Below, piece after piece: positions 9,020 through 17,593 of a DNA stretch of 64,000 bases. Below the pieces are notes generated by a model that saw only the letters and a program-made list of their open reading frames with translations, searched no databases and was not told the origin of the DNA. Made by a program: the position numbers and the translations under genes. How positions within the stretch are numbered: position 1 is the stretch's first letter; every line of letters begins with the position of its first letter. Origin of the DNA: Pycnococcus provasolii (Eukaryota; Chlorophyta; Pseudoscourfieldiophyceae; Pseudoscourfieldiales; Pycnococcaceae); NCBI GenBank assembly GCA_938743325.2, contig OW568876.1:62001-126000 (forward strand), read 5' to 3'.

Positions 9020-10420
9020 ATGCTTCCTGTCGTGAAGGTAGGTGGTGGTCATGGTGGTGGTCCAGGTGGAGGAGCGTCGTTGGCGTCCCTCGTCGATCAG
9101 CTCGCACGCGTCAAGGAGGCGCTCGATGCGGGTGAGCAAAAACTTAACGACGCGAGAGAATTTACGAAACATTTGGCCGAGATTGAGAGAATCCTCCAGA
9201 CGCGTCTGCACGGGGAACGAGCGAGGGAGGTGGAGTATCGCGCGCGGAATCTGGCACTCAGCATCGTCGTCGTCGACGGTGGGAAAAAGCCACGCGGTGA
9301 TGATGACGACGACGAGGAGGAGGAGGAACAACAGCGACGACGGCTGATTCATCTGGGATTTAACGACGAAAATTTGATGGGTATACTGCTTGACGATGCA
9401 GCATGGCTCCCATCTTCCTTGCACGGCGGCGGCGACACAAACGGAGGAGAAGATGCAAAGTCTTCTTCTCCTGCCGAGCTGAAGATGAACGAGCATGGCG
9501 CCGGCGGCAACGGCGACGGTGAAAACGCCATAGATCCCATGATGATGACCGATTCGCTGATGCAGCGCATTCAAGCTAAGATTGCACAACTGCAGCGGGA
9601 ACAAGAGGTGTTTGCTGCAGATCGCAAAACTACCACTGCCGCGATTGTTGAAGATGTCAAACAGAATAATAATAAAAGTGACATTGACGATGAAGCACAG
9701 CTTGCCGCCAGCTTGAAGGAACACGTTGCACGAGCCGACGCAATGAGCAATGAGCTTGAGACGACGCACGAAAACACAATGCGACGCGTGGAAGGACTGA
9801 TCCGCGAATATGCATACGCAACATCGGGTCTCGCATGCAGTGCGGCGGAAACGAAGACGATCACCGAGAGAATGGGAGAGGACGACTATGTCGGGGCTGC
9901 TGAAGCGCTCGTCGTAGCGTTGGAAAGGCACATGCGAGAGCTGGAAGCGCGTAATGCTCAGGCGCATGAAACGCTACGATTCATGGAGCGAGAGCGCAAC
10001 GAAATGAACGAAGCAGCAGCAGCAGCACGCCGCGTCAGCAACGGCACTACCGCCCCCAACACTAGTGCCGTCTATGCGCGTCGAACAACCATCGCCGCCG
10101 ACGCCGCAGCGCCAGCGCCAGGATATCAGCAGCAACATCAGCGGCAGCCTGGACCAGTCCCTCCACCATGCTCTATGCCGCCGGCGCCGCCCACCACCAC
10201 CAACGCGGCTGCACCCCCACCCCCACGACGGGTGGCTTTGTCACCACCCCCACGACGAGGAGTGGCTTTGTCAGCACCAGGTGATGGAGGACGCGGAGGA
10301 CGTGGACGTGGAGGACGTGGACGTGGCGGCGGCGGCGGAGGAGGACGTGCGTCACGGGCCCCTGCACCGGCACCTGCGGTTGAAATTCTCGACCCGTTCG
10401 GTGGAAGGCGCTATCAGTGA
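9020..10420 (+). CDS. Hypothetical coiled-coil protein with acidic insert and RGG tail
   Basis: I do not recognise this 466-residue protein. Coiled-coil-like segments occupy about residues 22-90, 180-265 and 290-335. An acidic/Gln run (DDDDDEEEEEQQ) breaks the N-terminal part. After residue 350 it becomes Pro/Gln-rich with repeated PPPPRR-type motifs, then a [10 protein letters not shown] tail of the kind that binds RNA or is arginine-methylated, ending in an ordered-looking VEILDPFGGRRYQ. The frame is uninterrupted with good coding character. Coiled coil plus low-complexity tail would fit a nucleoporin or cytoskeletal adaptor, but no family signature supports either. Confidence 0.6.
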   Translation: MLPVVKVGGGHGGGPGGGASLASLVDQLARVKEALDAGEQKLNDAREFTKHLAEIERILQTRLHGERAREVEYRARNLALSIVVVDGGKKPRGDDDDDEEEEEQQRRRLIHLGFNDENLMGILLDDAAWLPSSLHGGGDTNGGEDAKSSSPAELKMNEHGAGGNGDGENAIDPMMMTDSLMQRIQAKIAQLQREQEVFAADRKTTTAAIVEDVKQNNNKSDIDDEAQLAASLKEHVARADAMSNELETTHENTMRRVEGLIREYAYATSGLACSAAETKTITERMGEDDYVGAAEALVVALERHMRELEARNAQAHETLRFMERERNEMNEAAAAARRVSNGTTAPNTSAVYARRTTIAADAAAPAPGYQQQHQRQPGPVPPPCSMPPAPPTTTNAAAPPPPRRVALSPPPRRGVALSAPGDGGRGGRGRGGRGRGGGGGGGRASRAPAPAPAVEILDPFGGRRYQ

Positions 10421-10522
10421 ATTGCACGGTATTGAGCGAATTGTGAGCGAATTCGAACAGTGATAAAGTAATAAAGTAATCGACAGTGAAACAAACGAAA
10501 TTATTTTGCAAAGTCTATCTCT

Positions 10523-10569
10523 TTATTAGATTTACAAGAACACAAGTTTCATTTTCCTCAAACGTCGTG
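10523..10569. repeat. 47-bp direct repeat, left copy bracketing the glycosyltransferase island
   Basis: This segment matches 15008-15054 at 45 of 47 positions in the same orientation. The right copy covers the stop codon, last codons and 3' flank of ATG7. This left copy lies just beyond the stop of the FkbM-type gene. Both begin TTTATTAGATTTACAAGAAC. The pair brackets about 4.5 kb. Confidence 0.9.
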
Positions 10570-10574
10570 ATCAC

Positions 10575-11486
10575 TTATGGATGGCACTTATACGATGGAT
10601 CAGATAAATGCTTAGGAAGATCGTACACTGCACATGCCTCAATATCAGGTTGAGGTATCTTGAATTCTCTGTGCGCATACCAAATGTCATTAAAATATGC
10701 GCCGTTGTGAAGTATGCAGTAGCCCTTCGCAATTAACAAATTATTGAGCTCCTTGGACGGCCGTTCGACGGTCATGTAGCGTACTCGATGCGAGTCGAAC
10801 GGGAAGGTTTTAAACACCTCGAGCTCGTAGCCTTCAACGTCAACCGACATGTACGCTATATCGTACGGCACAGCATAATCTTCGAAAAGACTTCTCAACG
10901 TTGTTGTCGCGTCAAGCGTTTTGAATTCTGATCCGAGGGGGTTGTCATACCCAGCAATACCGCTAAAGCCAGGATCATCCCGTTCAACAAATGCAACGCT
11001 CTCCTTCGACGAGATTGCCTTTCGTACGTGCGCACACGTGCGGTGCACTTTGTATGCCTCCACGAATCTTTCCTGTGGCTCCACACATATTCCACGCCAC
11101 CTGAACTGGCGATCTAGGATGTACGTGTTGCTGATCTGAATCGGGTCATTCGATCCGATGTCGACATAAAACAAGTCATCGCCATACGGGTTGTCCGTCA
11201 TCGAAAGAAGGCACTTATCCTGGCCAACTTGGCCAGCGTAGGCAACGGCATTATTTGCTTTCTCAGCATGCTCCACTACTTTCCAGTTTTGCAACTGAAA
11301 TTTGATGGCATCAAAGCTCTTTGCAAGTTGATCAAAGTTTCTCGCCTCTGCCAGCGCTCGTTGTGCAAACTTTGACGGTATGCACTTCTCGTCGATTAAT
11401 CCGAGTTGTTCAAAAATGTAGCTGTAATACAAGATGGTTGCAGGCCAACTCATATGTGAAAACTCAGTTTGCGACTTTGCGCCCAT
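10575..11486 (-). CDS. FkbM-type SAM methyltransferase, truncated paralog
   Basis: This 303-residue frame carries an FkbM-like methyltransferase domain: SAM motif LFYVDIGSND (about residue 110), then GICVEPQERFVEAY, and the acidic motif YMSVDVEGYELEVF. Such enzymes methylate sugars or small metabolites. The first 60 residues (MSWPATILYYSY, CIPSKFAQRALAEA) align with the linker of the larger neighbouring fusion protein at 12048-14741. The homology continues upstream, in another frame, up to about position 11790 (MRIATPGIQHRVLEDLIKDA against KKPGIHHVLLEELIRHA). The glycosyltransferase half is absent. It is therefore either a spliced gene with an unrecognised small intron near 11470-11570, or a decaying partial duplicate whose methyltransferase frame is still open. 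Confidence 0.6.
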   Translation of the reverse strand: MGAKSQTEFSHMSWPATILYYSYIFEQLGLIDEKCIPSKFAQRALAEARNFDQLAKSFDAIKFQLQNWKVVEHAEKANNAVAYAGQVGQDKCLLSMTDNPYGDDLFYVDIGSNDPIQISNTYILDRQFRWRGICVEPQERFVEAYKVHRTCAHVRKAISSKESVAFVERDDPGFSGIAGYDNPLGSEFKTLDATTTLRSLFEDYAVPYDIAYMSVDVEGYELEVFKTFPFDSHRVRYMTVERPSKELNNLLIAKGYCILHNGAYFNDIWYAHREFKIPQPDIEACAVYDLPKHLSDPSYKCHP

Positions 11487-11795
11487 TCGCGATGCATGTT
11501 AATTACGAGGCTGCAGTTGAATACAGCTTCGACTATGAGCACACGCTGAGCACTGCACCCTCCAAAGTTCATCTTATTCAAAACCTCAGTGCATTCTGAC
11601 GGTAATGCAGCGCACGCCCTGCTCACGGCGGTGCTCTCCGGAGATAGAGTCGCCGTCTCGTCGTCAACTGAAAGCTCCTTCTCTGTAAGGTCAAGCGCAT
11701 CTTTGATCAAGTCCTCGAGCACGCGATGTTGGATCCCTGGTGTCGCGATGCGCAAGTGCGAAGGATAGTGTGCGAACGGTGAGAACGCTGAACGT
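11487..11795 (-). pseudogene. Linker remnant upstream of the FkbM gene
   Basis: Translated on the minus strand, this stretch reads FAHYPSHLRIATPGIQHRVL and onward, then SRACAALPSECTEVLNKMN. It aligns with the end of the glycosyltransferase domain and linker of the 12048-14741 protein (RALYYPMDVRLKKPGIHHVL; NRACDKLPAECNSVLEVMN). It is not in frame with the methyltransferase frame downstream and no start codon or glycosyltransferase domain lies upstream. It is either a 5' exon piece or the eroded part of a tandem partial duplication. Confidence 0.5.
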
Positions 11796-12047
11796 GCGGG
11801 GAGGAGGAGGTATTGAGGTAGTAAGGACTGATGGGCTGTATGGTCACTATGGTCAACTTGGCGAGGTGGTCACTGGTCAGCGATGACCGGTGAAGAACCA
11901 CCTGAGGAATGTGGACGCAAGCTATACTTGAATGTGAGGTGTTACACCTTACAAGAGTACAACTATGTATTTGTCGAGAATATAAACCTGAGCCTTTTGT
12001 CTTGTGGGGTACTGGGGAGGAGATGAGCCATCTTGCGGGTTCCGGGT

Positions 12048-14741
12048 TTAGCCTGACGACCGTGTTTTTGTAAACGGCCCTTTTAAAACCCTTCGCGCGG
12101 GGCACACATCGTGGCTCGAACGCACGACGTTGCGCCAGGTGTCGCTCACATTATTCACGGAACCTAATCGTGCCACGACAAACTCGCAGCATGCAGGATC
12201 GCCTGAGTTCAGCACTTTGCTGATCACACGATATCCAAGCTTCCACAGCTTGATGAAAAGTTCATTCACTTCCCGCTTGTTTTTGCCCTTCACAAGCGCC
12301 TCAGATACATACGCCTTGTTCGCCATCTCTGTGTGAAGCTCGAATGAAATCTCGTAAGGCAATGAATCTAGCCTTTGGCTGCCACTGCCAATGATATCAT
12401 GTTCGAATATACGCCACTCATGGCCCTCGATGTCCATTTTAAGCAAATCGAGATGCGAGTGGCCGTGACTATCAAGCACATCATTGAGCGGCATGAAGAC
12501 TGGGTCTTGCGATGACGATACGAACGCGTTGTGAGCGTCGGCATTAGAGGCTGCAGTCACCGAGCTAAGATGATCTTGGTAAATTTGTCCCGGTAGATCT
12601 GAGCTTTCGCCGATGCAGATGGGCTCGAATATGACACCAGCACGAGCCATTCGATTGTCGACGTCACGCGTCGTACAATCGAACGCATGAACGGTACATC
12701 CTTGTTTCACGAGCGATGCCTCGAAATGGAAATTGTCATGAATTCCGACACCGTACGCGATGCAGTCAGAAGAGGCGTTTGCGCGCATGTATCGCCGTTG
12801 CCGTCGTATGTATCGCCGTTTCAAAATCGCCTTATGTGATTCACCGTCGCCCGAGGAAATCCATCCTTCTGGAAATGTGGCTGCAACCACAACGTCGTCA
12901 AAAACGCACTCGCGATTGTCACAGGGGGTTGTCTTCCCACCCACGAGCCTTTGTAGCGGTGGACGATCACAAAACTTGCCAGAATCCAACACGTACTGAT
13001 CAAGACTTGCGTGGTGCGTTGAATCAAAAGTCCTCCTAATTTCGTGAAGCTCTTCATCAGCCTCTTTCAGAATCGCCTCGCGGTATGCATTTGGAATGCA
13101 CTGATGATCGTCGAGGCGAAGACGCGAAGTAAGGTATACTCTTTGGAGAAGTTGGGCGGGCCACAGCATCAATTCTCGACCGGAAAATGAAAATGTTGTG
13201 CCATCTGCACCTTGGAGTCGTTCTGGGCAAGATCGCAAACCGTTCATCACCTCGAGCACCGAATTGCATTCTGCAGGCAACTTATCGCATGCTCGATTCA
13301 GAACAAGGCTTGCGGGAGATAGGTTGAGATGTAAGTCATCGATCGGAGTTTTGAACTGCTGCTTCACAAGTTTGGCGGCATGGCGGATCAACTCTTCGAG
13401 CAGAACATGATGAATCCCCGGCTTCTTGAGGCGCACGTCCATTGGGTAGTACAGTGCTCGGATGTAGTCCACCGAACCTAGCAGACTATCTTCCATCGGG
13501 TCCGGTACTTGAAGCTCGAAAGGAGCTACGCCATTGCCAATCACATTAACCATAAACGAACTGCGCGAAAGCAAGTTGACCACCACAGCGCCGTCTGGCA
13601 AGAACGGTGCCAGCATCATGCCTGTGCCGGGTGCGGACACGTACACAGAAGTCTGGGTCACTGCCGCAAGCTGAGCTTCCCAGGACGAAAGATTGCCTAT
13701 CAGGTCGTACCTCCGCGCGATGTGTTTCCACTTCACATACTCGACGTTCAGTCCCTCGTGCTGCAGATTTGAAATTGCCTGTTGAATCTCGCGCATCACG
13801 CCTTGTTCTCCGTAGCGCTTGTTCTCGAAGACCGAGATGATGTTTTGCTGCTCTGACGACGATGGCTTGATGCCGTGCATTATGAGCATGCGATCGCGAA
13901 ACGCGCGCATGTATTTCGTGCCCGCCATTCGCATGTCCTTTTGGTACCACCTGAGCCCCTTTGCTCCTGCGCCAATTACGATGCGCTCGAAGCACTCCCA
14001 ACCAGCGTCTGTCCTCGGATCGTGAACCTTCAAGCTCTTGTCGTCTAAGTAAGTGATCAGGCCGTTTCCGCCAAACGGCGCTGCGGCTTGGTAAAAGAGA
14101 GTCTGGTGAAATGTCTCGTTCGTTTGGTCGTACGCGTTAAGAACGATGCGAAATTCTGCGGGCGGCTTTCCGTCGAGGATCATGAGCATAGCCGTCCAGC
14201 TTGAGAAGAGGCCGTCCCACAGCGCGTGCCCTATGTTGTGCGTCCAAGTCTGATCAACGTAAAGGTGGTCACCTGCACGGTATTTCACGGAGTTGTTTTC
14301 TTTCAGAAACGTGCTTTCCTCTAACGATCCGAACGACTGAGGGTAGCCCCACTTATTCGTTGTCATTATTTCCGGTGGCTGGCGACCGGTGCTGTTTGCT
14401 ATCCAGAAAGTCCTGCTTTTCTTTTCCCTGAAGATGTTTCGGAACAAGCAGGCTCGTGCCCGTCCTTCACCCGTGCACGTCCACGTTGTCTGATACCTCT
14501 GGTAACGATTACTTCTCGTCATCCCAGATTCTTTTGTTGCCGCATCGGCTCTCCTATAGTAATAGGAAGAAAGACGTCGTGGCTGCCAGTTTGTTGTTGT
14601 TGCTGCAGATTGCGAGCGCGCGTTGTTATTGGTGGTCACTATATTGATTAGGATTATTTGTTCAAGGATTGCCATCGCGAGGAGGAGCATGGCTACGAGT
14701 ACGAGGACTTTGAGCGCCATTATCGTCAGTCGATTCATCAT
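12048..14741 (-). CDS. Membrane-anchored glycosyltransferase-methyltransferase fusion
   Basis: This predicted 897-residue type II membrane protein probably works in the Golgi on a glycan. I start it at the ATG of 14741, directly ahead of one hydrophobic signal-anchor (about residues 8-36); a longer in-frame start exists at 14855. Residues about 155-440 resemble GT61/DUF563 glycosyltransferases: DQTWTHNIGHALWDG, then YVSAPGTGMMLAPFLPDGA near the end of the domain. After a linker, residues about 650-880 resemble METTL24/FkbM-type methyltransferases: CIAYGVGIHDNFHFEASL, GCTVHAFDCTT, and the acidic LDLLKMDIEGHEW. A single enzyme that adds and then methylates a sugar is the likely role, by inference. 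GC looks lower than in neighbouring genes. It lies in the repeat-bracketed island. Confidence 0.75.
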   Translation of the reverse strand: MMNRLTIMALKVLVLVAMLLLAMAILEQIILINIVTTNNNARSQSAATTTNWQPRRLSSYYYRRADAATKESGMTRSNRYQRYQTTWTCTGEGRARACLFRNIFREKKSRTFWIANSTGRQPPEIMTTNKWGYPQSFGSLEESTFLKENNSVKYRAGDHLYVDQTWTHNIGHALWDGLFSSWTAMLMILDGKPPAEFRIVLNAYDQTNETFHQTLFYQAAAPFGGNGLITYLDDKSLKVHDPRTDAGWECFERIVIGAGAKGLRWYQKDMRMAGTKYMRAFRDRMLIMHGIKPSSSEQQNIISVFENKRYGEQGVMREIQQAISNLQHEGLNVEYVKWKHIARRYDLIGNLSSWEAQLAAVTQTSVYVSAPGTGMMLAPFLPDGAVVVNLLSRSSFMVNVIGNGVAPFELQVPDPMEDSLLGSVDYIRALYYPMDVRLKKPGIHHVLLEELIRHAAKLVKQQFKTPIDDLHLNLSPASLVLNRACDKLPAECNSVLEVMNGLRSCPERLQGADGTTFSFSGRELMLWPAQLLQRVYLTSRLRLDDHQCIPNAYREAILKEADEELHEIRRTFDSTHHASLDQYVLDSGKFCDRPPLQRLVGGKTTPCDNRECVFDDVVVAATFPEGWISSGDGESHKAILKRRYIRRQRRYMRANASSDCIAYGVGIHDNFHFEASLVKQGCTVHAFDCTTRDVDNRMARAGVIFEPICIGESSDLPGQIYQDHLSSVTAASNADAHNAFVSSSQDPVFMPLNDVLDSHGHSHLDLLKMDIEGHEWRIFEHDIIGSGSQRLDSLPYEISFELHTEMANKAYVSEALVKGKNKREVNELFIKLWKLGYRVISKVLNSGDPACCEFVVARLGSVNNVSDTWRNVVRSSHDVCPARRVLKGPFTKTRSSG

Positions 14742-14824
14742 CAGAGGTGGAAAAAAATGAAGGAAAAGGGACCGCAAAGTTGCAGATTTTCCTGACGGAA
14801 GGAAGGAAGGGTTTGGGTTAGGGC

Positions 14825-14964
14825 AAGGGGAGATAACAATGAAAATTGTTAACAATTGAAATTTGAAAACAATGGAAATAACAATAGACCCCTTTCTCCA
14901 AACCGATTCCCGTAGAATCCCCTTATAAAATTTTGGAGAAAGGGGTCTATTGTTATCTCCCCTT
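14825..14964. repeat. Fold-back inverted repeat (MITE-like)
   Basis: A 25-bp perfect inverted repeat pairs 14878-14902 with 14932-14956 across a 29-base loop. The outer right end (14949-14964) is also complementary to 14825-14840, so the left arm exists twice. The hairpin lies between the glycosyltransferase start codon and the right copy of the 47-bp repeat. It could be a small fold-back element or a transcription-terminating/processing hairpin. Confidence 0.7.
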
Positions 14965-15007
14965 GGTTAGGGCGTTTTTTCAACCGTTTTTTGCACTTTC
15001 TGTCTCT

Positions 15008-15054
15008 TTTATTAGATTTACAAGAACACAAGCTTCATTTTCCTCAAAAGTCGT
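15008..15054. repeat. 47-bp direct repeat, right copy (ATG7 3' end)
   Basis: This is the partner of 10523-10569. It includes the last codons and the stop of ATG7 and its 3' flank, so it is probably the ancestral copy. Confidence 0.9.
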
Positions 15055-17116
15055 CGCCTTCTTCTTCATCGTCGTCAATGTCCCACTCCTCGCCACCCTC
15101 AAGCAGCTCGACAAGCCCGCTAATCTCCTCCAATAGCTTCGGTTGTTCGCAAGCCTCGCGCACAAGCGCGAATCCTCGCTCCTCAAGCGCCGAGATCACG
15201 GTGGGTGCACATGCAACGCATCGCGGGAATGCCTCCGCAGGCCAGTGTCCCAGTGTGAAGCCATGCAGGGACCCACGCAATGCATGGGGCACAGGTCCTA
15301 GCACAGCGTCATCATCTGCGTCGCTGCTCTGCGTCGTCATAGCGGGTGCCGCGGTGCCGAGAGGATGCTGCGTGCAGGCAGCGAGCAGTTCCACCGCCAG
15401 TGCGGAGGCGATGAAGCTAAGCCCTGGCCTTGCTACGGTGCACATCATGTCCATCGATCGATTTGTCGTCGAGTCTGCGGGTGCGACCACGTCGTTGCAG
15501 AAGTAGCACCCCAGACGCTTGCCCTGACCGTATCCGTGGCGCATGACGAGGAATGTGTCGTAGCCTAGAGCAGCGTTGATGCACGGCTTCCCATGCCTTG
15601 CGCAGAGGATCGTTGGAAGCCACCGCGACTCGCGGCTGTCTGTGAGCAGGAAGACGGCATCGTGCGACTCGACGAGTGCGCTGAGGCGGCTGTACGCCTC
15701 CTCCGCACTCGCGACGTCGCTTGGAGGTATGGGATGCCCCGGGCAGGGGATGTTGAGCACCTCGCCGTTCGCAACGCAGCTGGGGTGGATGCGCCGCAGG
15801 CTCTCAGCGGCAGCCACCGCCTTGGGTCGTGGTCCACCCTCCGCGCTGGCGTCGGCGAACTCGTACAGGCACTGTCGTGCGGGGTTCGAGTACGACACGG
15901 TGCCATTGTCAACGAGCGTGATGTGTTTGACGCCCCATCCCAGCAGCGTCCTTGCCACCGCGCACCCGAGCGTTCCCGCGCCCACGAGAAGGCACTTCTG
16001 ATGGCGCATTGCGTCGACGTCAAGCTTTGGATTCGCACGCCAGCGCATCAGCTTGAGGTTGAGCTCCACCGCCTGGTCAGCAAGCGCATGCGGGTCAAAA
16101 GCGCTCGCGAGCTTCGCCGTTCTCGGCGCAGCGACGCCGCGGCTGTTGAGTTCCCAGCAGCTCGACGCGCACGCCGCGGGCGCATCCGCCGCCTCCACCG
16201 CGACGTCCGCGAAAATTATGCGGCATGCTGCTTGGTCGACAGCTCCGTTTCGGAATCGAATAGACAGGCACGGAACGGTGACGCGACCTTCCGCACCACC
16301 TCCGCCGTGCAGCGCCTCCGTGCGTGCGACGAGCGCCAGCAGGTTGCGAAGTACCCAACCGGGATGGTTGGCGTCGCGCGCGTGGTCGACGTACGCGAGC
16401 ATGGTTGCCGTCGTTCCCTGCGCGAAGCACGCCCCGAGCGCGGTTGCGGCGTCAGCTACCGAAAGGCACTTGTCGTCGCCGTGAACGATCCAGGCGGCTG
16501 GCAGCGATCCTGTCTGCGAGCGCACGCCGTCGACGTACGCCTGGCACGCGTCGCAGGCGGCTGCCGACGGCGTTCCGTTGGGCGCGGCGACTTTCGCGGG
16601 CGACGCGGGCTGGAGCGCCGGGAACGCGAACCGGTAGGAGAAGACGTACGACTTGTGGTCTGCGTGCGCGAGAAGCGCGACTTGCGCGAGCAACGCTGGA
16701 TTTCGCATCGCCTCGCCGCTAGCAATGGCGTTGGCAATGGTCGCGGCGGCGTTCGCGAGCGCCGTCTCCTTCACGGCTGCGTCACGCAGGCTTTCCTTCT
16801 GGTTGAGCGCACGCACGGTGCCGTTGACATGAACGGCGAGCGCCGTTCCCGCTCTCTCCGAGCTCTCCAGCGCTCCCTCTGCGACTTGCAAGGGCGCTGC
16901 GATTTCTCCGGCGCGTGCACACGGCGCGTACGACGCCTTGAGAGGATACGGCGTTTCGTCGAGTCTCCACACGTCAAGTTTCTTGGCGTTGATTTGCATC
17001 CAGAACGCGACGTCCACCGCACTTGCGAACGGCTCGAAGCGCATGACTTCGACACTCGTGTTCGTATTCGTGTTCATGTTGCTTGGATGCTGATTCGAGT
17101 CCGTCACCATGGCCAT
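15044..17116 (-). CDS. ATG7: Autophagy E1-like enzyme ATG7
   Basis: ATG7 activates ATG8 and ATG12 by ATP-dependent thioester formation for autophagosome growth in the cytosol. The 690-residue length is normal for the family. The N-terminal domain opens FEPFASAVDVAFWMQINAKKLDVWRLDETP. The adenylation domain has CLLVGAGTLGCAVARTLLGWG, then ITLVDNGTVSYSNPARQCLYEF. The catalytic cysteine lies in RSMDMMCTVARPG. The CYFCNDVV and CVACAP cysteine pairs are the structural zinc-type positions of E1-like enzymes. The C-terminus ends in the acidic tail usual for ATG7. No intron is needed. A long antisense open frame on the plus strand is a by-product of GC-rich codon use. Confidence 0.93.
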   Translation of the reverse strand: MAMVTDSNQHPSNMNTNTNTSVEVMRFEPFASAVDVAFWMQINAKKLDVWRLDETPYPLKASYAPCARAGEIAAPLQVAEGALESSERAGTALAVHVNGTVRALNQKESLRDAAVKETALANAAATIANAIASGEAMRNPALLAQVALLAHADHKSYVFSYRFAFPALQPASPAKVAAPNGTPSAAACDACQAYVDGVRSQTGSLPAAWIVHGDDKCLSVADAATALGACFAQGTTATMLAYVDHARDANHPGWVLRNLLALVARTEALHGGGGAEGRVTVPCLSIRFRNGAVDQAACRIIFADVAVEAADAPAACASSCWELNSRGVAAPRTAKLASAFDPHALADQAVELNLKLMRWRANPKLDVDAMRHQKCLLVGAGTLGCAVARTLLGWGVKHITLVDNGTVSYSNPARQCLYEFADASAEGGPRPKAVAAAESLRRIHPSCVANGEVLNIPCPGHPIPPSDVASAEEAYSRLSALVESHDAVFLLTDSRESRWLPTILCARHGKPCINAALGYDTFLVMRHGYGQGKRLGCYFCNDVVAPADSTTNRSMDMMCTVARPGLSFIASALAVELLAACTQHPLGTAAPAMTTQSSDADDDAVLGPVPHALRGSLHGFTLGHWPAEAFPRCVACAPTVISALEERGFALVREACEQPKLLEEISGLVELLEGGEEWDIDDDEEEGDDF

Positions 17117-17261
17117 TATTATGTATTGGTATAGGTATATACGGTCAACAACAACAACAACAACAACAGCTGCTGCTGGTTGAAGAGAAGAACGAACAAG
17201 GCGAGAAACGGGAAGGGAACTGAACTGGCGAAGTCAAAGGACCGATCGTAACCCTAGCCCT

Positions 17262-17430
17262 AATCTTCAGTTCTACTTGTTTAATTGGGGTTTTTGATTA
17301 GGGGGAGTCGCTCGCGCAGCTGGTTCTGGGCGGCCGCCCGGCGGGTCTCGAGACCCTCCGGCGGCCTCTCCCTTAAGGCTGCTCGCGCGTATCCACTCTT
17401 GCTGTTGGTTGCTTGCTTCGCAAACAACCT
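17262..17430 (+). repeat. Split direct repeat A1
   Basis: This 169-bp unit is repeated at 18843-19011. It contains a palindromic core, GGGTCTCGAGACCC, and GC-rich inverted motifs on either side. It forms the left end of the retroelement. Confidence 0.85.
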
Positions 17431-17593
17431 AACAGCCGCACTACACGCGAGTAGTGGGAGGTCGAACACACGCCGAACGCGTCTTCGAGGGACGTAGTTC
17501 GTGTACCGAAACGGTCTGAATACCTACGTTTAGATCGAAACATCAGCAACCTTCGATTGGAAGTTTACTGTTGGATTCTTAATCGATTGATTA

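Noticed and set aside
15593-17134. 513-codon plus-strand open frame opposite ATG7
   Set aside because: It is antisense to a confident gene, Arg-rich and without domains; long antisense frames are expected in high-GC coding sequence.
17262-17430. Simple LTR pair of a Ty1/Ty3-type element
   Set aside because: The B unit abuts A2 and recurs beyond it, which fits split direct repeats, and a recombinase-like rather than integrase-like fragment is present.
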